Part shown: piece after piece, positions 9,601 through 17,997 of the stretch
Layout: each line of letters begins with the position of its first letter
Position numbering within the stretch: the first letter of the stretch is position 1
Assembly: GCF_012939955.1 (NCBI RefSeq)
Contig: NZ_SPMY01000019.1
Coordinates: 3,782-67,781, forward strand
Direction of reading: 5' to 3'
Source: Candidatus Accumulibacter phosphatis
GTDB lineage: Bacteria; Pseudomonadota; Gammaproteobacteria; Burkholderiales; Rhodocyclaceae
Length of the DNA stretch: 64,000 nt
Notes under the pieces: model-generated
What the model saw: the letters and a program-made list of their open reading frames with translations, nothing else
The model's database searches: none
Told to the model about the DNA's origin: nothing
Translations under genes and position numbers: made by a program

Positions 9601-10536
9601 CTGCAGCCACGGCTGGTAGTAGCGCGCCTGCAGTTTGCGCCCATCCACCTGCTTGCTGGCGACGGCCTTGTCGAGCAGCGTCTGCAACTCCTCGACCCAT
9701 TGCCCCCAGGGCGCCTTGAGCTCGGCCAGGCGCTGCCGCTTCTCGCCGAGAGCCTTCGCGACGGTAGCGGCGGGCGTCAGCGGCGGTTCGGCGAGCAAAT
9801 CCGCGTAGTCGATTAGGCCGCGAAGACTGGCCCGCAACGCTTCCGGGCCAGACCACCATTGCCGAACTTCGGCAACCGCCTCGGCATCGAGCGCGACCAT
9901 GAAGCTGCGCCAATAGTCACGCACGACTTCGGCAAGCAACTCGCGCTGGTCGGTCTCGAGGGTCTGGGTAAACAGGCTGTCGCTGTCGAAAGCGTGTTCG
10001 CGCAGCATGCGATTACACCAGCTGTGGATGGTCGACACCGCCGCTTCATCCATCGCTTCGGCGGCCAGTTGCAATTTGCGGGCGCAGGCTGGCCATTGTT
10101 CCGGCGGATACTCGGCACGCAGCTCGTGCAGCAGATCCTGGCCCGCGGAGGGGCTGCCGATGCTGTCCGGCGCGACACGAAAACACGCGGCCGCTTCGGC
10201 CAGACGATGGCGAATACGGTCGCGCAGTTCCTGCGTCGCCGCCTCGGTGAAAGTAACGACGAGTATTTCGCCGGGCGTCAGCGCCCGTTCGAAGGCGTTC
10301 TCGCCGCCATGGCCCAACACCAGGCGAACATAGAGCGCGGCGATGGTGAAGGTCTTTCCGGTGCCGGCACTGGCCTCGATCAGGCGACTGCCGCGCAGCG
10401 GAAAACGCAGCGTGTCCAGTGCTGTGACCGCGTTGGTGGTCGTGGCCTGGCCATTGCCAGGAGCGGTGAAGGTGGTGGCAGTGGCTGCAGTGGTGGCAGC
10501 GGCGGTGGCGGCGCCCGTTCGTGCGGTCTGACTCAT
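6613..10536 (-). CDS. recB: RecBCD exonuclease V, beta subunit RecB
   Basis: This 1307-residue UvrD/SF1A helicase-nuclease is the 3'-5' motor and sole nuclease of RecBCD. Walker A is in LIEASAGTGKTFTIAALYV (about residues 52-68), Walker B is LIDEFQDTDPVQ (about 430), and the last helicase motifs are VVTVHKSKGLEYP and LRKLYVALTRAR. The C-terminal nuclease shows GTFLHDLLE and KGFMDLVFEHQGRYFVADYK with the Asp...Asp-Tyr-Lys catalytic set (about 1200). An Ala/Thr-rich stretch of about 40 residues precedes the helicase, so a later start is possible. The stop overlaps recD and the start overlaps recC, each by 4 bases. Confidence 0.97.
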   Translation of the reverse strand: MSQTARTGAATAAATTAATATTFTAPGNGQATTTNAVTALDTLRFPLRGSRLIEASAGTGKTFTIAALYVRLVLGHGGENAFERALTPGEILVVTFTEAATQELRDRIRHRLAEAAACFRVAPDSIGSPSAGQDLLHELRAEYPPEQWPACARKLQLAAEAMDEAAVSTIHSWCNRMLREHAFDSDSLFTQTLETDQRELLAEVVRDYWRSFMVALDAEAVAEVRQWWSGPEALRASLRGLIDYADLLAEPPLTPAATVAKALGEKRQRLAELKAPWGQWVEELQTLLDKAVASKQVDGRKLQARYYQPWLQTLGDWRDDPAMVRPDLKSGWNRLTPAGLAEAWKAGAAPQHPALEAIAALAAELSALPSAREELLCHAARWVAERFSVEQARRAQMGFNDLLTRLDAALHGANAARLAEIIRRQFPAALIDEFQDTDPVQYRIFDAVYRVAQNAPDTVLVLIGDPKQAIYAFRGADIHTYLAARRACADRLHTLQKNYRSTEALLAATNHCFAVAEAGAAGSGAFLFRRDDDNPVPFVAAAAKGRQDEWQLAGQPLPALIAWCLPAKADGKPLSKTDYLEQMAAACASEMVTLLNLGQAGRAGFVSELGAQWLRPADMAVLVNNRSEADAMRGALAQRGVRSVYLSDKDSVFESAEAVELLHWLAACAEPDDVRLLRAALATATLDLSWPELDCLNHDELAWEARVLQFRAYRDCWRRQGVLPMLRRLLNDFHLPARLLGQGRASEANKAINANNGERILTNVLHLAELLQQASTLLDGEHALIRYLAEQQQDAASTGGDARQLRLESDADLVQVVTVHKSKGLEYPLVFLPFASNYRLTKGSDLPLKWHDEDGGLRLSLAAAAGVVERADGERLGEDLRKLYVALTRARYATWVGVAPLQDLERSALAYLLGGGQAIAAGALPQALQDWGDGCPDILVEPAPEPGNERFELNGVTPFVGAARQSQRVAGEHWWIASYSALKTEGESGAAPAAAAPAAETASEAVFQEAMVAQLPLLALATQAGMPESGLLPLPGAGTALPALAVASGLGSLHGFPRGAEAGTFLHDLLEAVARQGFATGAGDQALQRDMIARRCQARGWVHWIEPLTAWLQYFLNTPMKLSAMPGAPETSIRLSELKAAMAEMEFWLAVHSVPTTRIDALVCAHTLAGAARPALLPAQLNGMLKGFMDLVFEHQGRYFVADYKSNWLGPDDAAYTPVAMRAAILHARYELQYVLYLLALHRLLKSRLPDYDYDRHVGGAVYIFLRGVYAPSQGLHVERPPRALIEALDALFARRGARTRMAGERP

Positions 10537-13500
10537 GCCCTTGCTCCCGCCGTCTTGTCGGCTTTTGCAGCCCGCTCACTATTCCCAGCCTCGCCCTTGG
10601 CCCTGGCGGGAATCGCCTCGAGCAGCGGCCGCAAGAGTAGCTCGGCGAGGGCAAAAAACTCGCCGCTTGCCGTCAGCGCCGCAAAGTCTGGATAAGCACG
10701 CCGCAGATAAGGGTCGGACTCGACTTCGCCCGCTTGCCGGAAAGCGCCGGCGTAGGTCTTGCCGGCGGCATCGCTACCGCCTTTCAGGAAATCGAAAGCA
10801 CTGCGCGCCGCCAGCGGCAAGGGCTCACGCATGCCGCGCTGCCACGCCGCCAGCAGGACGCTCAGATGCGCCGCGGCCTGAGCAGCTTCGAGAGCAGCCA
10901 ACTCGACATCGCCGACCTTGCTCAGGACCAGCGTCGTCAGCGGCCCGCCGGCAAGCTGCAGCGCCAGGTGCCGCACCCAGTGGCGGATCAGCCGCTCGCT
11001 CCGGTAGTGACCGTCCTTGACCAGATCGCCGCTCTCCAGCACCACCCGGCCACGCTGCCCGGCGCCGTCGCTACGAATGCCGCCCAGCCAATCCGCGAGT
11101 TCCAGATCCTGCCCTTCGACGCGCGCCTGGAAGCGGATTTCCTCCTCGCCTTCAAGCACCAGCGGCCAGCGCGCGAGCGCCGCCTGATAACGCGTGAAGA
11201 GCTCGTCCATCGGCGCCAGCAGATCGTCGGACAGGGCCTCGCCGAAGCCTCCTGCGGGCAGATCGCCGCGGCGCTGGATGCTTGCCAGTCGCGCCTCGCG
11301 GGCGACGACCAGGTCCTCGCCCTGCTCCAGCGCCACCGCCTGCGCACGGATCAACTCGTCCTGCAACTGCCAGCGGCCCAGGCCGTCGAGATCGAAAGGT
11401 TCCTGATCTTCGCTGAGCGGATCGTCGCGCTCGAAAGAGACCTTCAGGCGCTGGCGAAAAAAAAGCCCGCACCGGCTGCTTCAGGAAGTCGCCGAGATCC
11501 TGCAGGCTGAGCGGCTCCTCGCGCAGCAGCGGCGACAGCAGAGCATCGCTCGCAGGCAAGCGTTCGCTGGCGCGCTCGCCGGCAGCGGCATCCGGCCGCC
11601 ACTCCCGCGAATAGGTGAACAGCGTTGAAGCCTCTGGCTGCGGCGGGAAATAGTCCGCACTGAAGGGCTGCAGCCGATGCTCGACGGTCAGCGCGTCGAG
11701 CAGGGTCGTGCTGGGGCTGGTGCGAGCACCTGCCGCTGCCGCCTTGTTGGCGTCCTCGGCCAGTCTCCAGCCAGCGGCAAGATGATCGCGCAACTGCCCG
11801 ACCAGCACCGACGGCGGTCGCTCGCTGTTGTCGTTGATGCTGCGGCCGACCCAGGAAATGTGCAGGCTTTCGCGCGCCGACAGCAGCGCTTCCAGGAACA
11901 GATAGCGATCGTCCTCGCGCCGCGAACGGTCGCCGGGACGGTAATCGTGCACCATCAGGTCGAAATCCATCGGAATGCGGCTGCGCGGGTAGTCGCCGTC
12001 GTTCATGCCCAGCAGGCAGACGCGGCGGAAAGGAATGGCGCGCATCGGCATCAGCGTCGCGAAAGTGACGACGCCGCCGAAGAAGCGCTGCGACAAGCTC
12101 CCCTCGTCGAGCCGGCTCAGCCAGTATTCACCGACCACCGACAAGGGCAGCGTTTCGACCAGCGCCGCCTCGTCGCAGGCCTCCTGCCAGCGCTCCAGGG
12201 CCATGTCGAGTTGCAGCAGCGTGTAGGCGTCGTCGGCACCCTCGTCGGTGGCGAAGAAATCGGCCATCAGTTGGCGCAGGCGCAGGCACCAGTCAACCAC
12301 CGTCGCCGGCTCGCGCAGCATCCGCCAGCTCGCTTCCAGCGCGTCGAGCAACTGCACCAGCGGGCCGAGCAAGGCCGCATCGATACCGCCGATCTCGTCG
12401 TAAGGCTCGATGTCCCGCCAGGCCGCCGCGTCAGCGCCAACGGCGTAGCCGAGCAGCATTCGCCGCAAGCCGAACAGCCAGGTATTCGCTGCGGCCGCAT
12501 CCGCCTGCCTGGGCAGGTCGAGGCTGGCGCGCTGCTCGGCGTGCAGGCCCCAGCGAATATTGGCGCCATGAATCCAGCGCTGCAATTGCGGCAGCTCGTC
12601 TTCAGCAATGGCGAAACGCTGGCGCAAGGCCGGTACGTCGAGGAGGTCGAGCAGATCGCTGACCGCCAGCCGCGACTGCGGCAGGTCAAGCAGCTTTTCC
12701 AGCGCATTCACCAGCGGATCGAAATGGCGCTGCCCCTGGTCGGCGACGCTGAACGGCAGGTAGCGCGGATCGCTGGCCTCGAGCAGACCGAACACCGCCT
12801 GGATGTGCGGCGCATAGGTATCGATGTCCGGGACCATGACGATGATGTCGCGCGGGCGCAGGCTGGCATCGGCGTTGCAGGCGGCAAGCAACTGATCGTG
12901 GAGGATCTCGACCTCGCGCTGCGCACTGTGCGCGACATGGAAGCGGATCGACGCATCGCACGCCGGATCGACGGCCGGCCAGAGGTCGATCGTTTCGTGC
13001 ACCGGGCGTAACTCGAGGATGTCGTCCTGCAATTGCTGCAACAGCGTCTCGCCGCCGAACGCCTTGAAGAGGTCGATGCGCTGCTCGATGGCCAGGAACT
13101 GCGATTGCGCACGCGCGCGCGCCTGCTCGTCGTCATGCTCGTCGAGCAGGCCGATGAAATCGCGTCCCTGCTTGCCCCAGGCAGCAAGCAGCGGCTGCGC
13201 GTGCAGGTGCAGCAGTTCCTCGGAAATTTCGCTCGGCGCGCCCTGCCGCCGCTGCTGGCGTGCCTGTACGCGACGCAGCAGATCCCGGTCGGCAACGATG
13301 TCCGCCCAGTAGTGCTCGCAGGGGTTGTGCACGCACATCAGCACCTGCGCCCAGCGCCCGAGCACCGCCAGCACTTCCAGCGATTGGCGTGGCAGGCTGG
13401 AAATGCCGAAGACCATTACTCGGCGCGGCAGACCCGCCGGCGCCTCGCCCGGCGGCCAGTTTCCGGCGCGCGCGAGAAAAGCTTCATGTACGGCTGCCCG

Positions 13501-14241
13501 GCCGGCGTTGGAGCGCTCGTTCCGACCCTCACCCTGCCCGCCCGCGCCGCGGTCTAGGTGCGCCTCGACGTCGGCCAGCAGCGCCCGCCACAGCGCTGCC
13601 TGCCAGCGCTGCTCGTCGGCGAGCGGCGTCTGCTGGCCACGCGCGTCGATCAGCACATCGTCGCCCGCCGCCCAGGCCGCCAGCCAGTCGGCACGGTAAA
13701 CCTGATATTGATCGAAGAGATCGGCCAGGCGTTCGGCGAGCTGAAAACGCTTGCGGCGATCGCTGTCCGCGGCCAGAAAACCCCGCAGCGGCGCGTATTC
13801 GAGTGCGTCCATCACCTGCGGCAGAAGACGCATCAGCCGCCACAGCAGCCGCCCCTTGTCGAACGGCGAATTCTCCGGCACCGCCTGCCGCCCGAGCACG
13901 GCGCGATAGACCTGCCACAGGAAACGCGCCGGCAGGGAAATCTCCAGCGCCGCGGCGATACCGCAACCGCCATGCTCGGCCGGCTCATCGCCCTCCGCAT
14001 CGCCCTCCGCATCGCCCTCCGCATCGCCGTCCGCATCGCCGTCCGCATCGCCGTCCGTCGCGTCGGCCGCCAGCGCCAGCTTCAGCCACTGCGCGATGCC
14101 ATTGCTCTGCACGAGAATGATCTCGTTCTCCAGCGGCGCCAGCGGATAGCGCCGCATCCATTCAACCACCAGATCGCGCAGCATCTCGGGTTGATTGCCA
14201 TGCACGAGCATCAGGCCAGGGGTCAGGGCGGGCGAGGTCAA
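10533..14241 (-). CDS. recC: RecBCD exonuclease V, gamma subunit RecC (single frameshift)
   Basis: RecC holds the Chi-recognition tunnel and splits the DNA duplex. The N-terminal part starts at 14241 (LMLVHGNQPEMLRDLVVEWM) and reads well to FLKQPVRAFF. The frame then breaks at the A8 run 11457-11464 and continues one base over as RQRLKVSF...DLDGLGRWQLQDEL, ending at 10533. Dropping one base from the run gives one protein of about 1235 residues, longer than E. coli RecC (1122). An acidic tetrapeptide repeat (DGDA/EGDA, six units) is inserted near residues 61-87. The 3' end overlaps recB by 4 bases. The rest of the locus is intact, so a sequencing error is the simplest reading. Confidence 0.93.
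11457..11464. other. A8 homopolymer at the recC frameshift
   Basis: Eight A residues on the plus strand (T8 in recC sense) sit exactly where the two recC reading frames meet. Seven bases restore the conserved RAFFRQRLKV junction. Confidence 0.8.
13984..14060. repeat. 12-bp tandem repeat inside recC
   Basis: About six units of a 12-base repeat (tccgcatcgccc and a g-variant) encode the DGDA/EGDA repeat near the RecC N-terminus. The unit length is a multiple of three, so copy changes keep frame. Confidence 0.85.
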
Positions 14242-14550
14242 ATCGGGCTCCGGGAACGGGGATCAGGGAAGCTCAGGCGAGGCTCGAAAGATACCCTGGA
14301 ATGGGAGTGGAGGCCATGCCGATGGCCGCCCTCGAGCGCCTTGCCTTGCCCTGGATTGCTTCGCTTCGTGTTGTTCTTCGGCTTTGCGTTTGGCGTCGGC
14401 GCGGATCAGTTCGCGCATCCAGCTCTATTCGCTCACGCTGCTGTAGGGGCCTTGGGCAATCTGTCCATCCACAAACGGCTGCAAGGGGGCGGGGATTCGG
14501 ATGCCGATGCAGCAGTCACCACGACGGCGACCGGCAACGCGAAGAGCAGG
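14242..14550. other. Intergenic region upstream of recC
   Basis: No convincing gene is present. It should contain the recCBD promoter, but none stood out. The reading frames here have no recognisable protein features. Confidence 0.4.
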
Positions 14551-15000
14551 CTACTTGGGCAGCCGCTTCTGCAGGGACTCGATCTGCGCCGAGGCTGATG
14601 CCGACGGCGTGAATCGCTGCGGGTGGTCGGCGAGGAAAAGGCCGCGCTCGGCGGCGCTGCGCTGGCGCAGGAACCATAGCCCGGATTGTCCGACCCGATA
14701 GTGGAGGTCACTACTCGAGAGCGGCCGGTCGGCCGCCGGCAGCACCAGGAAAGCGACCAATTGCCCGGCCGCTCCCTTGTACACGGTGTCGATCCTGATT
14801 ACCGCCAGAACCATGTCCTCGCCGGCAGTGCGCACCGGGCTGTGGCCGATCAAGGTGCCGCTGACCACCAGGTCCGAGCGCTCGAGCAACTCGGATTCCG
14901 ACATGCGCGCCCACATCGCGACGGCGTCAAGACAGACGACGAGCAGCAACAAGCAGCAGAGGATGGGGCGGACCCAGGCCAAGGATCGATGCGAGATCAC
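14551..15000 (-). CDS. Small exported protein of unknown function
   Basis: This is a protein of about 149 residues with an N-terminal hydrophobic signal (WVRPILCCLLLLVVCLDAVA) and then a soluble region (SDLVVSGTLIGHSP, VLAVIRIDTVYKG, YRVGQSGLWFLRQR). The second part has the look of a small beta-rich periplasmic domain. The GTG at 15000 is the first in-frame start. A much better Shine-Dalgarno (GGAGGAAG, 15020-15027) instead serves an ATG at 15013 in a neighbouring frame that ends after about 29 codons. Deleting one C near 15001 would join them as MVNRVISHRSLAWV, so the true N-terminus may be 4 residues longer. No family was recognised. Confidence 0.65.
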   Translation of the reverse strand: MISHRSLAWVRPILCCLLLLVVCLDAVAMWARMSESELLERSDLVVSGTLIGHSPVRTAGEDMVLAVIRIDTVYKGAAGQLVAFLVLPAADRPLSSSDLHYRVGQSGLWFLRQRSAAERGLFLADHPQRFTPSASASAQIESLQKRLPK

Positions 15001-15019
15001 GGCGATTCACCATGCCAGA

Positions 15020-15053
15020 CTTCCTCCGGTCGCAGCAGCGCCGCCGGAGGAAG
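15020..15053 (-). promoter_or_regulatory. Stem-loop covering a Shine-Dalgarno site
   Basis: Perfect 10-base arms (cttcctccgg 15020-15029 and ccggaggaag 15044-15053) flank a 14-base loop between the matrixin gene and the small exported protein. In the minus-strand RNA the 3' arm contains GGAGGAAG, spaced 6 bases from the ATG at 15013. The hairpin could mask that site. No U-run follows, so it is not a clear intrinsic terminator. Confidence 0.5.
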
Positions 15054-15071
15054 AGAAAGGCTCAGGCAGGC

Positions 15072-15830
15072 TCAGGCGACCGGCAGCGCCGCAGCGCGGC
15101 GGCGGCGGCCGAATACACCCAGAGCCGCGCAGGCCAGGCCCAGAAGTGCTGCCGTTGCCGGCTCGGGAACGTCCTGCACCTGCGCCGGACCATAGAGGTA
15201 CTGCATGCCGGCGATGTCGTCGGCCTGGGGACCGGAGAAGGCCTCGCCATAGAACGGATTCATCAGCGAATCCGGCACGTCGGTGTGACCCAGGCCAAGC
15301 GCGTGGCCGATTTCGTGCGCGGCAACCGTGAAGATGTCGAAGGCGCTCGGGTCGCCGCCGAAACCGAGCTTCCACTGATCACCGGTGTCGAAGTGGATGT
15401 CGCCAGCGGCGCCCGCTCCGTTGACCGGCGGGAAGTAGCCGTGGGCGAGGGTTCCGAACGGGCCGTCGAAGGTGTGGCCACCGAAGCGCAATTGGCCCGA
15501 AGTCCCGTCGTTGAACGGCAAGCCGTCATCGACAACCAGGTTGAAGGTGAGGTTGGCGACCGACGACCAAGCGGCAAATGCCGAAGTTATCGCGCCGAGG
15601 TAGCCCACGGGCATGAAGTCGGCCAGGGCGCTGATCGTGCAGCCAGCGAATTCCTGTTCGCAACTGGTCCCGGTAGCCATAAAGCTGTAGCTGACCGTGG
15701 CACCGGTGCCAACTACTGGCGAACCCCACTTGCCGGGGCTCGTAGGCCCGAGGACGTAGGCTGAAGCCGGTACGGCGGTCAGCGCACCAGCGGCGAGAAG
15801 GGCCGCAGCAGCGATTTTTCTTAATGTCAT
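15072..15830 (-). CDS. Matrixin-like zinc metalloprotease with PEP-CTERM anchor
   Basis: This is an exported M10A-type protease of about 252 residues. The signal peptide is MTLRKIAAAALLAAGALTAV. The zinc-binding helix reads AAHEIGHALGLGHTD (about residue 170), with three His and the catalytic Glu, followed by the Met-turn SLMNPF. The C-terminus is a textbook PEP-CTERM sorting signal: VPEPATAALLGLACAALGVF and then an Arg cluster. Exosortase would cleave this and deliver the protein to the surface or extracellular matrix, but no exosortase gene is in the window. The ATG at 15830 was chosen over the frame's earlier Met because it starts the signal peptide and has AGGA upstream. Confidence 0.9.
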   Translation of the reverse strand: MTLRKIAAAALLAAGALTAVPASAYVLGPTSPGKWGSPVVGTGATVSYSFMATGTSCEQEFAGCTISALADFMPVGYLGAITSAFAAWSSVANLTFNLVVDDGLPFNDGTSGQLRFGGHTFDGPFGTLAHGYFPPVNGAGAAGDIHFDTGDQWKLGFGGDPSAFDIFTVAAHEIGHALGLGHTDVPDSLMNPFYGEAFSGPQADDIAGMQYLYGPAQVQDVPEPATAALLGLACAALGVFGRRRRAAALPVA

Positions 15831-16313
15831 GTTGATTATCCTGGTTGGGGGGGGGTGGGTGGTGGTGGTGTAGCGCCTTCTGCAAAGCAATGTTCATGCC
15901 AACTATTTCAAGCCACTGATTCGCAGGCAATTTCAAGGCTTCTTGAGGGAACCGAAAATGGCAGCTGTAAAGAATGCCGACAGCTTGCCGCGCCCCCGCT
16001 GACGCCCCTCCGGTGGTTCGCCCTGGTCAGGGAAAATAGCGGAAAATGGGGGACGCGCCACGGTCATCCGGAACCAGGATCGCGTTCATAAACTGAAAAA
16101 TAAGGGTCAAAACCGTGTTCTGTCCCGAATCGCACCAGCAAGCGGATGGCGATTGACACCCCTGCGGCGGAAGCATAAACATGGACGGTGCTAGCCTGGG
16201 GAGGCCTGCGCGGTGGCGTGTCGGTGGCGCTGTCCCTCCCCCGGCCGGACCGGAGCGCGACGCCGTCATTGCGAGGAGGCGCTGCATTCACCATTCACCG
16301 TTCACCATTCGTC
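15831..16313. other. Intergenic region with G-tract and short repeats
   Basis: This region holds a G-rich tract (G9 at about 15847 followed by GGT repeats), a patch resembling intergenic repeat units of betaproteobacteria (aaaatgggggacgcgccacg near 16043), a fragment of an antiporter gene (listed separately) and a small triple repeat attcacc at about 16287-16312. No intact gene was found. Confidence 0.5.
16182..16241 (+). pseudogene. Remnant of a CPA1-type Na+/H+ antiporter gene
   Basis: One frame reads TWTVLAWGGLRGGVSVALSL followed by Pro. This matches the highly conserved WGGLRGG transmembrane motif of NhaP/CPA1 sodium-proton antiporters. An in-frame stop lies just upstream (16176-16178), and the homology fades after about 20 codons. 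It is therefore a short fossil fragment and not a functional gene. Confidence 0.5.
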
Positions 16314-17732
16314 TCAGTCGCGCGTCCAGATCGTGTGGTCAATCTCGTCGGCGATCTCGGGATAGTCACGGGCATGAAAGCGCGGCTCAAGCCCGGCATT
16401 GCGCTGCTCGAAATAATCCCTGGTCAGCTTGACCACCGTCCCCGACAGCGCCAGGATGGCGATCAGGTTGATCGTTGCCATCAGCCCCATGGCGGCATCT
16501 GCGGTGTTGAACACCGTCGCCACGGCCTGCACGGCGCCCCAGACGACCATCAGCAACACGCCGCAGCGCAGGATCAGCAGCCCGGCCGGGTTGCCAACAC
16601 CGAGATAGACCAGCGCATTCTCGGAATAAGAGTAGTTGCCGATGATCGACGTAAAGGCGAAGAAGAAGATCGCCACGGCGATGAAATAGCGCCCGGCCGC
16701 GCCGATATGCACCTCGAGCGCGTTCTGCGTCAGCTGTGTTCCGGTGACGCCCGACCCCGGCTCGAGGACCCCGGAGAGGAGGATCATGATCGCCGTCGCG
16801 GAGCAGATCAGGAGGGTGTCGATGAACACTCCCAGGGCCTGCACGAAGCCCTGGCTCGACGGATGGTGCGGCACCGGCGTTGCCATCGCGGCGATGTTCG
16901 GTGCCGATCCCATGCCGGCCTCGTTCGAGAACAGGCCGCGCTTGACGCCGTTCATCATCGCCGCCATCACCCCACCGGTCACGCCGCCGGCGGCTTCCTG
17001 GAGGCCGAAGGCCGAGCCGATGATCTGGCCGAGTACGCCGGGTACAGCGCCAAGGTTGGTGAGCACCACGTAAACCGCCAGCAGCAGATAAGTGATGGCC
17101 ATGAACGGGACCAGGATTTCGGCCACCTTGGCGATCTGCTTGACGCCGCCGAAGATCACCAGTCCGGTGATTGCCGCCACGACCAGGCCGACCGTCAACT
17201 TGGGCACGCCGAACGCGCCCTGCATCGCGTCGGCAATCGAATTCGCCTGCACGGCGTTGAACACCAGCCCGAAAGAGAGGATCAGGCAGACCGAAAAGAC
17301 CGCCCCCAGCCAGGGCATCTTGAGCCCCTTGCGGATATAGAACGCCGGCCCGCCGCGGTACAGCCCGGCCGGACCGTGGGTCTTGTAAAGCTGCGCCAGG
17401 GTCGACTCCGAATAGGCCGTTGCCATGCCCACCAGGGCCACCATCCACATCCAGAAAATCGCCCCCGGCCCGCCGAGATAGAGCGCCACCGCCACACCAG
17501 CGAGGTTGCCAGTACCCACCCGGCTGGCTAGCGAAACGGTCAGCGCCTGGAACGGCGAGATCCCGTCCTTATCGGTTTCCCGCGATCCGAGCACGGTCCG
17601 GAACATCTCGCCAAAATGCACGATCTGCGGAAATCCCAGCCGGACGGTGAAATACAGGCCCGCCGCCAACAGCCCGTAGATCAGAACGTATCCCCAGAAG
17701 ATCGTGTTCAGAAAGTCGATGATGGCGTCCAT
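16314..17732 (-). CDS. AGCS family amino-acid:sodium symporter (AlsT-like)
   Basis: This 472-residue multi-pass inner-membrane transporter belongs to the alanine/glycine:cation symporter family. It couples uptake of small amino acids to sodium. Family landmarks include VSLASRVGTGNLAGVAVAL, GGPGAIFWMWMVALVGMATA, GPAFYIRKGL, KRGLFSNEAGMGSAPNIAA and SYSENALVYLG. About 11 membrane segments are evident. The ATG at 17732 (MDAIIDFLNTIFWGYVL) is preferred to an upstream in-frame start because it begins the first helix as in homologues. It is divergent from the SNF2 helicase gene. Substrate specificity cannot be read from sequence alone. Confidence 0.94.
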   Translation of the reverse strand: MDAIIDFLNTIFWGYVLIYGLLAAGLYFTVRLGFPQIVHFGEMFRTVLGSRETDKDGISPFQALTVSLASRVGTGNLAGVAVALYLGGPGAIFWMWMVALVGMATAYSESTLAQLYKTHGPAGLYRGGPAFYIRKGLKMPWLGAVFSVCLILSFGLVFNAVQANSIADAMQGAFGVPKLTVGLVVAAITGLVIFGGVKQIAKVAEILVPFMAITYLLLAVYVVLTNLGAVPGVLGQIIGSAFGLQEAAGGVTGGVMAAMMNGVKRGLFSNEAGMGSAPNIAAMATPVPHHPSSQGFVQALGVFIDTLLICSATAIMILLSGVLEPGSGVTGTQLTQNALEVHIGAAGRYFIAVAIFFFAFTSIIGNYSYSENALVYLGVGNPAGLLILRCGVLLMVVWGAVQAVATVFNTADAAMGLMATINLIAILALSGTVVKLTRDYFEQRNAGLEPRFHARDYPEIADEIDHTIWTRD

Positions 17733-17997
17733 GGCGGCCCCTCCGCAAAAGTATGACCGCAGCTTACACACGGCTTCGTTCGTTTGTCCAATGCGCTTTT
17801 CCTATACTCGCCCGTCGCCCGTCGCCAACGCTATCCGCGCGCCGACCGTGTCGCTAGAATGCCGGGATGTTGAAATCGATGCCGCCCGCCGCTGCCTGCC
17901 CGCGCCTGCGGGCAGCGACCAGGGAATAGCGACGAAAGATGAAGCCCGCCATGGATCAAGCCCGCAGGACCGCCCCCTCGGCACTGAAGGCAAACCC

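Noticed and set aside
7228-9816. Several plus-strand frames of over 400 codons opposite recB
   Set aside because: Same situation: recB shows all helicase and nuclease motifs, and the opposing frames have no recognisable domain or start context.
15846-15875. G-rich tract as a possible quadruplex regulator
   Set aside because: It is just upstream of the matrixin start but no further element supports function; noted only as an intergenic oddity.
16188-17531. Plus-strand 447-codon frame opposite the AGCS symporter
   Set aside because: His/Arg/Asp-rich shadow of a membrane-protein gene. Only its first 20 codons are meaningful, as an antiporter fragment.
17704-17997. 98-codon N-terminal extension of the SNF2 protein
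   Set aside because: It overlaps the divergent symporter gene, lacks similarity to SWIM-SNF2 N-termini, and GTG 17998 has a better ribosome-binding site.
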